Positions 1-12,935 of a stretch of 64,000 nucleotides of DNA are shown here, piece by piece. The stretch is from Hyaloscypha bicolor E. Taxonomy: Eukaryota; Ascomycota; Leotiomycetes; Helotiales; Hyaloscyphaceae. The stretch is taken from NCBI RefSeq assembly GCF_002865645.1, contig NW_020194539.1, positions 62,001 through 126,000 on the forward strand, in the 5' to 3' direction. A program made the position numbers and the translations under genes. Position 1 is the stretch's first letter, and every line of letters starts with the position of its first letter. A model generated the notes under the pieces. It was not told the DNA's origin and did no database searches. It saw only the letters and a list, made by a program, of their open reading frames with translations.

Positions 1-197
1 GGGGTTGTGGGGTCGAGGTAAGTTTTTACTTCCCAGTTCTAGGATTTGCGGGGGAGCTAAGAAGGCGAAGTGCGAGAATCAAGGCGGACAAGGCGAGACA
101 GCTCCTAGGGTGGAGCCCAACGCGTGGAGAGGGGGAATTCTTGGAGGAGATTGAGGATGTTGTTACTGCGATGTTTCAGCAGGGAGAGGCAGAATAG
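1..197 (+). CDS. C-terminal fragment of an epimerase/NmrA-like NAD(P)-binding protein (partial)
   Basis: Only the 3' end lies in the window. Bases about 62-197 give an open frame ending at TAG 195-197. It reads RIKADKARQLLGWSPTRGEG and then an acidic tail with LEEIEDVV. The pattern of a basic stretch, then LLGW, then an acidic helix is typical of the C-terminus of fungal NAD-dependent epimerases of the SDR superfamily. A GTAAGT donor at 18-23 and an AG at 60-61 would make a 44-bp intron that joins base 17 to 62 in phase and removes the in-frame TAA at 19-21. No Rossmann motif is visible because the N-terminal part is outside the window. The family call is inference from a short tail; that this is coding sequence is somewhat firmer. 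Confidence 0.42.
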   Translation, partial: GCGVEVSFYFPVLGFAGELRRRSARIKADKARQLLGWSPTRGEGEFLEEIEDVVTAMFQQGEAE

Positions 198-1309
198 GGA
201 TCAGAGAAGCCAGGCTGGGATATAGTATGCGTGAGGTATATGCAGGTAACAGGGAATTGAATAAGAAGAGGAGACGAGCCACGAAGTGGCTTTACAAGGA
301 GAGTGTACCACGTGATGATATGATTAAGGGGCAACCTGCAAGAGAACATTTCTCAACCCTAACAACAAACAAATGCGGCAGTGTTCCTTTTCCCGTTAAG
401 TCGTTAACTTAAATAATCATCCATCTAATCGAGTGCCTCACCCAGTAGTTGACTCGATCCACCATACCATCTCGTTCCTGCTCCGGCCCTAGGAGCTAGG
501 AGAGCATGCCACGGACATGGTACGTCTCGGCATGGCAAGCCCAAACAACACGCAGAGTGGACTGCTATTCCGGGTATACTCTATTTCTTCTTTATCCCAA
601 GACGATAAGTCCCATTTAGAAGGAAGCGTGGGGTAGGAACGATGGAAGAGAGGAGAGTCGACTCGGAAATCGAATACATGTTATCAATATCAAATTATCA
701 ATCAGTCTCGAACCCCTCACCTGCCTGCTTGGCTTTAGGCAGCTTTTCCTGAATACTGATAGATGATTACAGTCCTCCTCTCTTGCATATACTCCCACCC
801 CCCGGCCAACCTCCCCCAATCCGTGTTGGTTCTCTCACCTCGCGCTCTTCCTGCGCCACAAAAGGTATCTCTTGTGTTGAAGGAATGCTGGAATCGCCAA
901 GTTGCAGTAGAACAGCATGTTTATAATCAAGCAGGCGTGTTTTAAGCTATTTAGTGATCTCGACAAAGCATTTGGGTAGGGTCAGGGAAGACCTCGTATT
1001 GTGTTGGGGTGGAATTGGATAAGCCACCTAGCTTCCTTTAGCTATGTCCTTTGAAGTCTTTGTCGCTGACATAATTCAATCTCCGCCCTGTAGTCGAACT
1101 ACTCGACATTACAGTTACGGGCTTGGTGAGTATCCGGTGGCATCGGGTCAACGTCAATCCAATCAAAACTTACTTGAGCTCCGATCCATTGCCACCCAAC
1201 TATCCGCGTCTCCCGAAAATCCGCGAAATATTATTTGCAGAGAATCGATGCAAGTCACGTGCAAGTCACGTGAATGTAGAAAATCAATGTTTATTTAATT
1301 ATTAATAAA
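198..1309. other. Non-repetitive flank without a recognised gene
   Basis: Moderate-GC sequence with only short ORFs (60-84 codons) that match nothing I recognise and overlap one another. It probably holds the 3' flank of the epimerase-like gene. Two CACGTG palindromes lie 12 bp apart at about 1257-1274 just before the AT-rich block begins; a similar close pair lies near 26989-27006 on the far side of the block. Confidence 0.5.
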
Positions 1310-3419
1310 TAAATAAGGTACCTATTAAGCAGCACTATATAATTTAAGCTTGAGCTTATATAAGGCTACTTAAATACTACTTTTCTTCTATAAAAAACAG
1401 ATTTTCCTCCTCGGAATCTTTCTTTTCCTTCTTTTTTTCTTCTCTTTTTACTTCTTCTAATTCGTCTTTAAATAACCCCCAGCTTTTTAAGCAAGATATT
1501 ATCTTAAAAGTACTTTTATTAAGTCTATTACGTAATTTAGACATAATAAGAGCACCTTGAGAAAAGAATCTCTTACTAGCAGCCGAGGAAGCGGGGATTC
1601 CTAGATATTTCCTAGCTATTAAAGCTAAAATAGGAAATCTAGCGGTATTAGACTTCCAATAATCTAAGGGCTTAGTCTATATATATATTAGTACTAATTT
1701 ATGAAAAAATATTAAGAGAATATTAGATAATTATTATAATAAAATTTAAGTAAAATTTGCTTACTTTCCTATCTTTTCTCCTTTCTTCTAAATAAGTTAC
1801 TAATTTGTCTTCTATATTAGAAGACTTATTAGTAATATATATATCATCTTTGTCTTCGTCTTCGTCGGAATCGGCCATATTAATATCCAAGGAATCGGAT
1901 CTAGCTTGAGATAAATTATAATCGAATTTATATCTAAATAAAATTAGTTATTAATTAATTCATTAAAAAGTAATTAAAGAAATTACTTATATATTATAAT
2001 TAGTCTTTAATCTATTATATATATCCAAAGACATACCGCTAGATAAGCTAATAGTAGTTAATCCTTCTTATTTAATTCGAGGATTAAGAATAAGAGCTAA
2101 ATATAAAGCTTTGCTTTTATTATCTAAAATGCCTGTTTTAGGATAATATTTTCGAAGCTTAGCTATTTCCTTATTAATTATATCTGTAAACGCTTTATTT
2201 CATTAAATATTAGTATAATATTAATAATAATATAAGAAGAGTTTAAGAAAAAACTTACTTTAAATTCCTTTTTGAAATTTTCTAGTTTATTATATATTTT
2301 ATATACTTTAGGTATAATATAATATATAGTAGGGTAGTTTTCGGCTTGTAATTTGGTAATAGCTTTAATAAATATTGAAATTATATTTAAAATATTATTT
2401 AAATAAGTAATTTCAATATTAGTTAAAACTAGACTTTTATTTTTAAAAGCCTTTAAATTAGAGCTATTAATAACTACTTTAATAGCTTTATATATATATA
2501 AAAAGTTCTTTAATATATAATAAGTTAAAGACTACTATGTTTTTTGATCTATAAATAATTAGTATTAATTAATAATTAAAAAATTAAAAAAATTAATTAC
2601 TTACTAAGTTAAGGAAATCGAGCATTTTCTATATTAAAAGCTTTAATTTGAGCTTCTAATAGCTATTAGTTTTCTTAGTTATATTTAAGACCTATAATAG
2701 TCTTTCTAACCTTTTTCCAAATTAATAAATCTAAAATTTATTAATAAACCTCTTATAAATTATATAGGAAACTTACTTATTACTTGTTTTCCTTCTTTTT
2801 CTTCTCTATCTTCAAGTTCTTTTATTTCTTACTCGTATAAATCTATAGAATAAGAAGTATTATAATTATTCTTAATAAGAGCTTTTAAAATATCTTAAAT
2901 TACTAGATTTAATATATAAGTTATATAAGAGATATCTCCTTAAAATTTAATGCCTTTCTTATTATAATACTTTATAAAAGCCTTTAATAAGGTATTATTT
3001 AAACTAGTATTATCTCGAGTAATACTAAATAATATATATTAGTAATTATTTAATAATTATTTTAAATTACTTATCTAGTAATATTATATTTAATATTATA
3101 TTATTTTAAAGCTTCTAATAAAATAGAAAATATATAAATACTAAAGTAAATATTACTTAAATCTTTTATAGCTAATAAATAAGATTTTAATTTAAAATCC
3201 TTATTTATAAAGTATCTAATAATATATTAGTATAAATTTTATTTAATAATTATAAGAATATATAAACTTATATAGTAATTTCAAGAAATATCTTTTAATT
3301 TATACTTATTTAAGTATCTAAAATAATAGAAAAGGTTTCTTGAGAATTAATATTCTCTTATAATTCTTCTTTAATATTTAAACTCTTTTTTATATAGCTT
3401 AAATTAAGCTTATTCTTAA
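1310..3419 (-). mobile_element. RIP-degraded hAT transposon, C-terminal transposase half
   Basis: On the minus strand, about 1400-1630 reads as a hAT C-terminal dimerisation domain: YLGIPASSAASKRFFSQG, then LRNRLNKSTF and CLKSWG, the standard order of this domain. Near 2060-2130 a second hAT signature (ALILNPRIK) is visible. Most of the rest is broken by stops and is very TA-rich. The copy is interrupted at 3420-3424 by the copia element and resumes at 9987. No clear terminal inverted repeat was found at the left edge, so the start is set by the change in base composition. Confidence 0.75.
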
Positions 3420-3424
3420 GTATT

Positions 3425-3954
3425 TATTAGTTTACTAGGTGTGACGGCAGGAACAAAGCAATGGAACGATGCTCAAAGATCAATGATTTCCAATGTCCTA
3501 CAGAATCTAAAGCTAAGGAGAGAAGGAGTGAGGTGTGGCAGTGGATAAGTAGGTATGGCCAAAACCACTGAAACGCCGAGCTTTGGAAGCGAGCTTGGTT
3601 TGAACCATAGCTTGGAACCTTAGCTGAAACCAACCCCTTTGGCTGAAACCAACCATGTGACACCAGCCGTCACACTAGGAATACATGGCACTATTATATA
3701 GGCATAGAAGTACTATTTATATAAGGTTAGTAAAGTTATTATTTAGAAATAGGAATTATAGTATTATGGTATTAATATATAATCCCTAAATCTGCTAAGC
3801 CTAAAGAGGTCTAGTCTACTAGTCGAGTTACTAATGGGACGCGAGGTCACATGACCATGTCCCGTATCCCATGTCCCATTACCTATTACCCATATCCCGT
3901 ATCCCGTATCCCGTAACTATATATGTGACTTTCAGAGAAATAGTTATACTAATA
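3425..3954 (-). repeat. Copia 3' LTR (left), carrying a nested solo LTR
   Basis: It aligns with 9692-9981 over its whole length once 3440-3679 (solo LTR plus one TSD) is removed: 530 minus 240 gives 290 bp, the exact length of the partner. It keeps many CpA sites, including tandem CCCGTAT heptamers near 3880-3915, that are TpA in the right copy. It is therefore the less mutated of the two LTRs. Confidence 0.92.
3440..3674. repeat. Solo LTR, 235 bp, not RIP-mutated
   Basis: It begins TGTGACGGC and ends GCCGTCACA (9-bp inverted ends) and is flanked by the 5-bp duplication ctagg (3435-3439 and 3675-3679). The inside is normal-GC and keeps CpA, unlike the surrounding copia LTR. It is best explained as a solo LTR or a small MITE that arrived after the host element was mutated. 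The 78-codon minus-strand ORF inside it is taken as chance. Confidence 0.85.
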
Positions 3955-4317
3955 CTAGAAACTCTCTAAAAACGCAAAAAACAGTATCTCCCTCTAATTA
4001 CATACGAATTCCCTAATCCGGCCTAGTACCAGATTTCCCAAATACTCTATATATCTATATTACTTCTGATATTTTGGTTACATACCAAAGGCCGTGGCCT
4101 TTTATACGTAACTTCCCCTCCTATAATATCCTTCTATCCTATATATCCATTTTTTGCCCTATCCGCACTCGACCTATTCCTCTATATCTAATTATATAGT
4201 ATTCGTATTAATTAGGTATTTAAGGGCATTTATTAGCTTCGATTTCATTATGAAATCGGCAGGATTTAATTCTCTCTTAATTTACTTAACTTCTATAATT
4301 TCTTATTATTTATATAC

Positions 4318-4506
4318 CTAGCAAAGGCATATTATATTAATTATTAGGCGTTTCTCTCGAGTAATATCTAATTTAACGAGGCATTTATATAATGACTTCA
4401 AATCCATATAAATAACTAGTAATAGTTCCATTTCTAGTACTTTATTAATTATAGATTTAACTAAAGCGCCTATATTAAAACCATAAGCCATACTATAAAG
4501 TTCCAA
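4318..4506 (-). pseudogene. Copia RNase H fragment
   Basis: A 62-codon open stretch contains ELYSMAYGFNIGALVKSII, LLLVIYMDLKSLYKCLVKLD and TREKRLIIN. The order E-L-Y-A-M, then TDSKSLYDCLVKL, then T-x-EKRL is the usual Ty1/copia RNase H pattern, with acidic residues partly lost (the expected TDSKSL reads MDLKSL). It lies just inside the element's 3' LTR, as expected. Confidence 0.82.
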
Positions 4507-7500
4507 AGCTAGAATACTTCTAATAACTCTGTTGCATTTAGTAAAGAACTAGTAAATAATATTAGTATATCTAGTTCTATTTACTAGAACTAGAATATAT
4601 CCGATTTAGGAGAAGAGATCTCTATTATTTACAAATAAAGCATTTATAAAAATAATTAAATATAAGAACTTCTTTACTAGCTTTACGAATCTCAGTTCTC
4701 TAGTAATATTCTCAATTTACTATTAAATATACTTATTAAGTATTTTTATATTAGTTTCTGAGGATTTAATAACTTAAGTAGTAATTAATAGGTTATATAA
4801 AGCTTCTAGTTAATAGACTAATATAATATATACTCCTCTTATATATTAGGTAATATATTAGTCCTTAATAAAGAGATTTTAATAAATAGTACCCCTATTA
4901 CTTATAGTAGTAGTATTCTTTATAAAAACGGTTTAGAGATTCTTATATTAGTATTCCTATATAAGAATAATTCTAGTAATATTTATATAAATAATATCTT
5001 TATTAAATTTGAAATCATAGTTAAAAATAAGGGATTTGTATTCCTTAGCTAAGAACTTAGCCTTATAGAGCTTTAGTTACTTTATTTTTACAAAATTATT
5101 AGTTCCGACAAATAGGGTATTATTAGTTTAAAAGCTAATAATTCCAAAGAATTACTTACTATAGAGTAGGTAAGAATTATAAGTTAACTATTCTATAGAG
5201 AGCTTATTAATATAATAGGAATAGTAAGTCTTAAACTAGTAATTTCTAGCTTCCCGTATATTATATAATAGTTTTATAACCTTTAAAACAGAATTATTCT
5301 TTAGATTTAGCTCTTTAGTAAGCTTATAGGGTGAATTAATATAGAAATTGCAATTAAGTAAAGTTATTAATTAGATATAAACTTACGAGATATTATATAA
5401 ATATAATTCCGTAATATCTATTATTATAGTAGTAATACTAAAGATAATTCTCTGGCTAATATATTAAATAATAAGTAATTATATTAATACTATATATTTC
5501 TTACTATTATTATAAGCTTAGATAACTAGTCTCGACTTCTTAAGCTCTTTTTCTATACTTTTATTCTTAATCTTATTAATAAACCGGGAATTAAAGATAT
5601 ATACCTTCTTTAGTACCTAAGATCTAAGAATAACCTTAAATATATCCTTTTCTAGAAAGCTAGCAACTTTAACTTAACGGGAATCCTTATATAGTTTATT
5701 ATCCTATAGGAATACTATAATATCCGGGATCTTATAAGGGTATTCTCTATTATACTTTAGTAAAATAGTAAGAGAAATTATACCCGTATTACCTTTGGCC
5801 TTATTATTAGGTTCAGGAACAGGTTCAGGTTTAGGGCCATTAATAATAACTTTAATATTCCCTATATAAAAGGGCTTTATAGAAATTAAACGAAAAATAG
5901 TATTATTATATAATAAAGCTAGTATATAGTCCTCCCTATTAATAGCTACTAGCTTATATAGTTTATTCTAACTATTAGGTTAACCGGTATTTCTTTTATA
6001 CTAAATAAGAATATTTGAATTCAGGAATAGTTTATAGATATTAGTAGTACTAGAACTATTTCAGGTATTTAAAGTATTCATAATTTAATATCTAGCTTAA
6101 AGCTTCTAAATTTCTACTATTGCCTTCTTGAATACTACTAATTACTATAATATAATAGGTAATAAGGCATTATATTCGGTTATTTAAGATAAAGTACTAT
6201 AAACTAAAAAAATTAGGATAATACTATTAGGTCCCGTAAAGTTATTAATAGCCTTAAAAGCTATTTAAAGTATAGTATTTTTATTAATTCTATTAATTTT
6301 GGCTATAATAATAAGATAGGTATATTAGATCAGGCTATAATAATATTCTATAATTCCAATAAAGTTATAAGCTTTTATAAAAATAATCTTAATCTTAGTT
6401 CCTATAATATTTGCAAGCTAAGTAAACTTCTTACTAGTAAACTGCTTTCCGGTATTTGCTATAATCTAATTAAAAGGGCCTAAATAATTATTAATCTAGT
6501 ATTACTTAAATATATCCCAAATATATATTATACTAATATTCTAAAGCTATTAGCTAACTTAATATTAAGTACCTTTATTAATAATATAAAGTATAGGCTT
6601 ACTAGAAATATAGAAAATATTAATAATAATAGAGTAATTAAAGCTAATATTATTTCTTAGGTTAAACTTAAATTATTCGAATAATTAGCTATATTTCTGG
6701 TATTACTTATAGTACTTTATAAAATATTTAAGAGCTTCTATATTAATATTATAGCCTACTTATTCTAGTATATTTTAGAGCTTACTAATAAATAAATAAC
6801 TAAAATAATAATATAGATATTATAATTTGATCTCTATAAGAAAGCAGGAATTATAAGTAAAGAATTCGGAAATAAAGCCTTATAATATAGTATTCTAAAA
6901 CAAGAAAAAGTATCTAAAACATTATATTATAAATATATATTTTCTAATAAAAGTAATAAGATAATTAGTAAGATTATTAAAATAGATCCCTAGCTTATTT
7001 ATATTAGCCAAGCTAAGCAAAAATAGAGTCTTTAAAAATATAATATAAAATTATACTTATCTAATTAATATATTTACTATTATAGATCTAATAGAAGATA
7101 TAGATCTAATACTAAACTAGATATTAACTTAACCTTTAGTAATTTTATTAAGTTTAATATTATTATTAGTTTACTAGAGAGCTTGAAATTAGTTAGAACT
7201 AGTAATTAAGTATCTAGAGGCTCCGGTATTAATTATAACTTTATAAAAATAATAAGTATTATATCTTAATATATTATTAATTATAAAAGTCTAGGCATCT
7301 TTTATTAAGGATTTAATAAGCTCTAAGGCGTGATTTTCGCCTATTATCTAATATATAAGGAAAAGAGAAATAAGGTTATCTATAAAAGTATTAGCTATAG
7401 TTATTAGTAAAACAAAAGTAGCAGGAATAGCTAAAAAGCTCTTAATTAAAATAAAGTAGGAATCTAGATAATATTTCTCTTCTTTATTTATTTCCGCTAA

Positions 7501-9691
7501 TAAAGCCTTAAAAGCATTATTTACTAGTTTATTCTTACTATTCTTATTACTTTCTTTACCTTTAGCTTTAGTAATATACTATATATAAATACTACTAAAG
7601 CATTTATTAAAGTTATAGGTATTTCGGGATCTAAACTAATAAATATTTCTATTCCTAAATCAAGCCTTCTTAGCCTCTTATTTCTCCGGTATATACTTCT
7701 ATAAATAGTATTCAGGTTTCTTATATATAAAATATAATTTCGGGATATAATTATTATAATTACGGGACTTAAAGTAGTTATTACAGGTTCCGAAGTTATG
7801 GCTGGGTTTATATTAATAATTTCCGGAAAAATAATAGCTTAGAGAGTTCTAAGAGTAATATTATTAATTAGTAAAGAAAGTTTCGGGATTAGCTTATTAT
7901 TCGCTCTTATATATAATAATAAATAACTAGAGCTTATTAATAAGCTAGCCAAGATTTATAAAAGAATCTGAGATTATATATCTATATATCCGGAAGCCTT
8001 AGTAAAAAATAATAATCTTATTATAAAGAAATTCGGTATTTCGCAAGTTAGATATAAAATTATATTATAATTAATATAGTTTATTAATTAGTAATTAAAT
8101 AATCTCAAATATTATCTTTTCCGGAAATTTAGTTATTATAGAAGCTAATATAATAATATTCTACTTATCTAAATTTCAATATTCGAATCCAGGGCCTTTA
8201 AAAAAGCTACGGATATTAATATAAGCCTCTTTATATATATATTAAGAGAGCTAGTTACTATAGAAATAGTCTTAAGCTAGTTCCTTTAGTATAGTAGGAA
8301 AAGCTCATATTAGTACCTCTTATAGAAGCTTTATATATTAGTAGATATTAAGGAAAATAGTAAGTTTATAATTAAAATTACTATTAGATTTATTATACTT
8401 TTACTCTTTAGTATAAATCTTAGTAACTTCCCTAATAAGTCTTATAATTAAAGGAAATTAGGGATTATTTAGATATAGTTATAATAATAGTAATAATAAG
8501 AGTATACTATTTACTTCTAGAGCTTCCGTACTAATATATAAATCTAGTAAAGATATAGGATATAGTAATAAAAGAAATAATAATAGTATAGAAATATTAA
8601 AAATAATAGGTTCTAGATACTTATTTTTTATAAAAGTAATAAAGCCTAATAAGATTAGTCCCTTAATAAGATCTAGTCTAGCTACTAATATATCCTCATT
8701 TAATTATATATACTATTTATTCTTTTTTATAATAATATATAGGGTATTTATAATAGTATTAGTATTACTATTCTATTATATAAATATATTATTATACTAA
8801 AGAATCTTATATAAGTATAGTATCTCCGGGAGTTCGAATTTATTAAAGTTCCCTTAATAAATAAAGTTCTTAAAATTATATTTAAATAGCTTCCAAAAAT
8901 TATTATTAATTATTTTATAAAAAATATATTAAAATAGCTTAGTATCTAAGAACTTAGTTATCTTATTCGCTTTAGTAAAGTTTAAATTAATCCCATATTT
9001 CTACTTTCTTACTAATTTCTTAAAATTATTATTATCTATAAAGTAATTAGATTAGATAAATCTAATAAAAGAATTATTTACTATAGTATATTCTACTATT
9101 ATATATTTTATAGGCTTATATCTAGTTTAAGATATAATAGTTTATAAGAAGAATAAGTTCATAAGAAGAAAAGTAATTTATAAGATAAGTAATTCATAAT
9201 AGGTATTATATTTAAGATAAAAATTTCGTTTATAATAAGAAATTTAGGAAGTGAAATTTAAGAAGTAAAATATCGAGATTCCGGAAGAACTTAATAGTTC
9301 TAAAGCTCAAGAGCCCTAAAGGTTTAAAAAAAGGTAATTTTTAAGAGGGTTTTATAGAAGTTAAATAGGAATAAAATAGGATAATTAAATAGCTAACCGT
9401 TTTAGTATTTGGCAAGATTAAGTGCCCTTTCTACTTATATAACCGAATTATAAATAATAGAACTAATAGATATTTCTTTCTTTAATATAATATAATTAGG
9501 CCTTAGTAAAATTAAGTATCTTTCCTGCCTATATAACCAAATTATAAGTAATAAGATTAATAATTATTCTCTCTTTAACTAGAATAATAGCTTTGCCCCT
9601 AAATAACTAAATCTTAGATAAGTATAACTTAATTCTTCCTAATCTATATATATAAATAGACCTTATTCTAATCTAAATATAAACTAATTAG

Positions 9692-9981
9692 TATTAGTTT
9701 ACTAGAAATATATAATACTATTATATAGGTATAGAAATACTATTTATATAAGGTTAGTAAAGTTATTATTTAGAAATAGGAATTATAGTATTATAGTATT
9801 AATATATAATCCTTAAATCTACTAAGCCTAAAGGAATCTAGTCTACTAGTCGAGTTACTAATAAGATATAAGATTATATAATCATATCTCGTATCTTATA
9901 TCCTATTACTTATTACCTATATCTCGTATCTCATATCCCGTAACTATATATATAACTCCCAGAGAAATAGCTATACTAATA
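9692..9981 (-). repeat. Copia 5' LTR (right), heavily RIP-mutated
   Basis: A 290-bp partner of the left LTR. Nearly all differences from it are C-to-T or G-to-A in the direction expected of RIP, for example TCTCGTAT where the other copy has CCCGTAT. Confidence 0.92.
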
Positions 9982-10384
9982 GTATTTTTATATATAAAGG
10001 CAATATTTAATTATAAAATATTAGTTTATATAATAATAATAATAATAATATAAGTACTTACTAATTTAAATATTTTAAAAGTACTTTAAAGCTCGGAATA
10101 ATAACTACTTAAAAAGAAATATTATTACTAATAATAAAGCTTAATAATAAAGCTATCTTTTCTTTAGTCTAATTATTTATTAAAAAGACTATTTATAGTT
10201 AGTTAAGAGATTTGAGAAAAAGAAGCTTTGCTTTTACCTAATAAATAATTAGTAAATAATTCTTTAAATAATATTAATTAACTTATTATTATTTCTATTA
10301 TTAGAAAAAATATTAAAATTTATAAATTTATATAAGTTCTGAAAATAAGCTAAATAATTACTTATTTAACTATATATTTATTAA
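9982..10384 (-). mobile_element. Middle segment of the degraded hAT element
   Basis: Between the copia TSD (9982-9986) and the gypsy TSD (10385-10389). On the minus strand about 10060-10180 reads ALLLSFIISNNISF then PSFKVLLKYLN, the conserved region of hAT transposases before the catalytic core. It is collinear with the C-terminal half at 1310-3419, which supports one hAT copy split by two retrotransposons. Confidence 0.65.
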
Positions 10385-10389
10385 TTTAG

Positions 10390-10698
10390 TATAAGGTACT
10401 TAATAATAAAGTAATATATAAATAATTAAGGTAAGTAAGCTATAAAGTAATACTTATAAGTATAACTAATTCCAAGAATTAATTCTAATAAAAAACTAAT
10501 TAATACCTCTTTCTAAAGCTAGAAATGTCTTCTTATATATTCCCTAGTACTTAGCTAAGCCTATAAAATACTTTACTTAACTAGGAAATATAATCCTATA
10601 TAATTTATATAATTCTAATTATAAGCTTTATCTAAAATAAAGAACTAGATCTATAATATCTAATATCTATTTATATATTATTATATATATCTATTATA
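10390..10698 (-). repeat. Gypsy 3' LTR (left), strongly RIP-mutated
   Basis: A 309-bp copy alignable to 26020-26346. It is 18 bp shorter because the right copy has a short tandem duplication around the motif ATTCCGATCGC. Differences are almost all C-to-T or G-to-A. Confidence 0.9.
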
Positions 10699-12527
10699 TT
10701 AATTCCTTCTCTAGGCCCTTATTTTTAAAAGGCCTAAGAAAACTATAAATAGCTTTATAAATAATTCCCTAAAACTTTTCCGGCTATTAGTTCTTCCTAA
10801 AAACTCCCTATAATTACCCTATTATTATACTAGGTAATGGAATTAAGAATATAGTTTACTAATCTTGCCTAGTTAACTTATAAATTACCTCTAGTAATTT
10901 CCTCTTATAAAAGTAATATAAGTATAATATATACTATTAGATATAAAGCTTTTCCGGTCTTCTAATTAGTTTATAAATCCTAACTTAGTCTTTATTTATA
11001 AATAAATTATTATTTTATAGGCCTAAGAGCTTAAAAAAGTTAATTTAATTTTCTAGTTTATTTATGAATTTCTTCTTTAAAATTTTCTAGATATTTCTAG
11101 TATAAAACTAGTTCCGAATTCATAATTACTATTCGGGAAAAAAGTATTATAAAAAGGCTTCTCTTTTCCTATTAACTAATCTTTCTTTTTCTTAATTATA
11201 ATATTATATCTAGCTCTTTCTTATTTCTTGCCTTTTTTCTTTAAGCCTTTTTTAAACTTCTTTAAGCTTCTTTAAGCTTTATTTAAGCTTTATTTAAGTT
11301 CTTTTCTAATTTTCTTTTCTATTTCTTTATTTATTAAGATAAATACTTCTTTTAATACTTATTAGTCTATTATTACTTATTTAGCTAATACTTCTATATT
11401 CTTAATTTACTTTTACTATTTTTAATATTTCAAGAATATTACTAAGTTTCCTAATCTTACTTATATTAAGAATAATAATTACTTAGTATATAATTACTAT
11501 TATTCTAAAAATAAGAAATATAATTCTATAAATTATAAATTTCTTTATTTATTTCCTATTCTAATACTATCTAAGATTCCTTAAATATATATAATATAAT
11601 TAAACTACCTTTTTTAAGCTATTAATATATATAAGTATTTTCTCTATTTTTTACCTAAAAAGAAAAAAGCTATTACTATTCTTTTTTTATACTAAACTAT
11701 ATATATTTCTTATATTAAAGCTATTATTTAAGGCTAATAAATTTCCCTAATAATCCAAGAAATAGGTTAAATAATTCTTACTAGCTTAGTATAAGTATAA
11801 AGTATTCTTAATAATATAATTAATATTCTTTAGTATTAAATAAGCTTATTTCTTTCTTGTTTCTTACTAATAGCTAATAGCTTTATAAGTTAATTTATTA
11901 CCTATTTCTTAAAAGAATCCTAATAAGAATAATAATAAAGATAATAAAAAGTAATTATAAGAATAAGATATTTATAAGATATAGAAATTAAAGTTTCTAG
12001 AGTTCTTAATAATTTTTATATAACTTTTCTAAGAATAAATATATGGTTTTTAATAGTTTCCTAATAAAAATATTTATTTTTTATATTTCTATTTAACTAA
12101 TAATATTATAATATTACTCTTTTTCAAGTATTTTTATAATTCTTAAGCTATATTCTCTAGATTACTTAGTAATTCTTATATATTATTTACTAGTAAATGG
12201 TTTTTCTAATAAATAAGATATTTCTTTCTTTTTCTATCTTTTTTATAGGCTATAATAAATTCTATCTCAAATTCCTCTTTATTCTTAATCTTAACCGGTT
12301 CTAGTTCTATTATAATACTAGCTTATAAGTACTATAATTCTAAAAAAGAAATATAGAAAATATTATAGATTTAATATAATAATAGTAATTTCAAGTAATA
12401 TATCTATTTATATATTTCTATAATTTCTAGAACTTTAAAGAAGCCAAGATATCTATTTACTAGCTTTATACTAGGTTATAGCTATTAAATGTTTTTTATA
12501 TAAAGTATAACTCTATTATATATTAAA

Positions 12528-12784
12528 CTTCTTATTAATATACTTCTTATTAATATACTTCTTATTAATATATTAATATATTTCTTATTAATATACTTCT
12601 TATTAATATACTTCTTTATTAATATACTTCTTATTAATATACTTCTTATTAATATACTTCTTATTAATATACTTCTTATTAATATACTTCTTATTAATAT
12701 ACTTCTTATTAATATACTTCTTATTAATATACTTCTTATTAATATACTTCTTATTAATATACTTCTTATTAATATACTTCTTAT
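12528..12784. repeat. 15-bp minisatellite
   Basis: About 16 near-perfect head-to-tail copies of TTCTTATTAATATAC within the 3' coding part of the gypsy element. A 15-bp period keeps the reading frame. The expansion lies between integrase and the 3' LTR. Confidence 0.95.
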
Positions 12785-12935
12785 TATAGTATCTTTTCTA
12801 TATATCTATTATTTCTTACTATTACTTTTCTAGTATCTTCTATTTTACTTGAATTCTTTATATTCTTTCCTATATTACTAGTACTTCTTTTTCTGAAATA
12901 TTATCCTTAATATATAATTTAATACTAGAATAATA

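Larger units (their letters stand above)
3425..9981 (-). mobile_element. Ty1/copia LTR retrotransposon, RIP-degraded
   Basis: The element is bounded by two 290-bp LTRs (3425-3954 after removing a 240-bp insertion, and 9692-9981), each running from TATTAG to CTAATA (from TGTTAG...CTAACA). It is flanked by a 5-bp duplication gtatt at 3420-3424 and 9982-9986. The coding strand is minus. A gag-like basic and cysteine region lies near 7600-7800, the protease motif NTGAS at about 7200-7260, and a copia-type RNase H segment at 4318-4506, so the order is gag-PR-INT-RT-RH. Stops are dense throughout, so it is dead. The target is the older hAT element. Confidence 0.93.

Noticed and set aside
12528..12784. 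Possible CRISPR-like array
   Set aside because: Head-to-tail 15-bp units without spacers, inside a eukaryotic retrotransposon.
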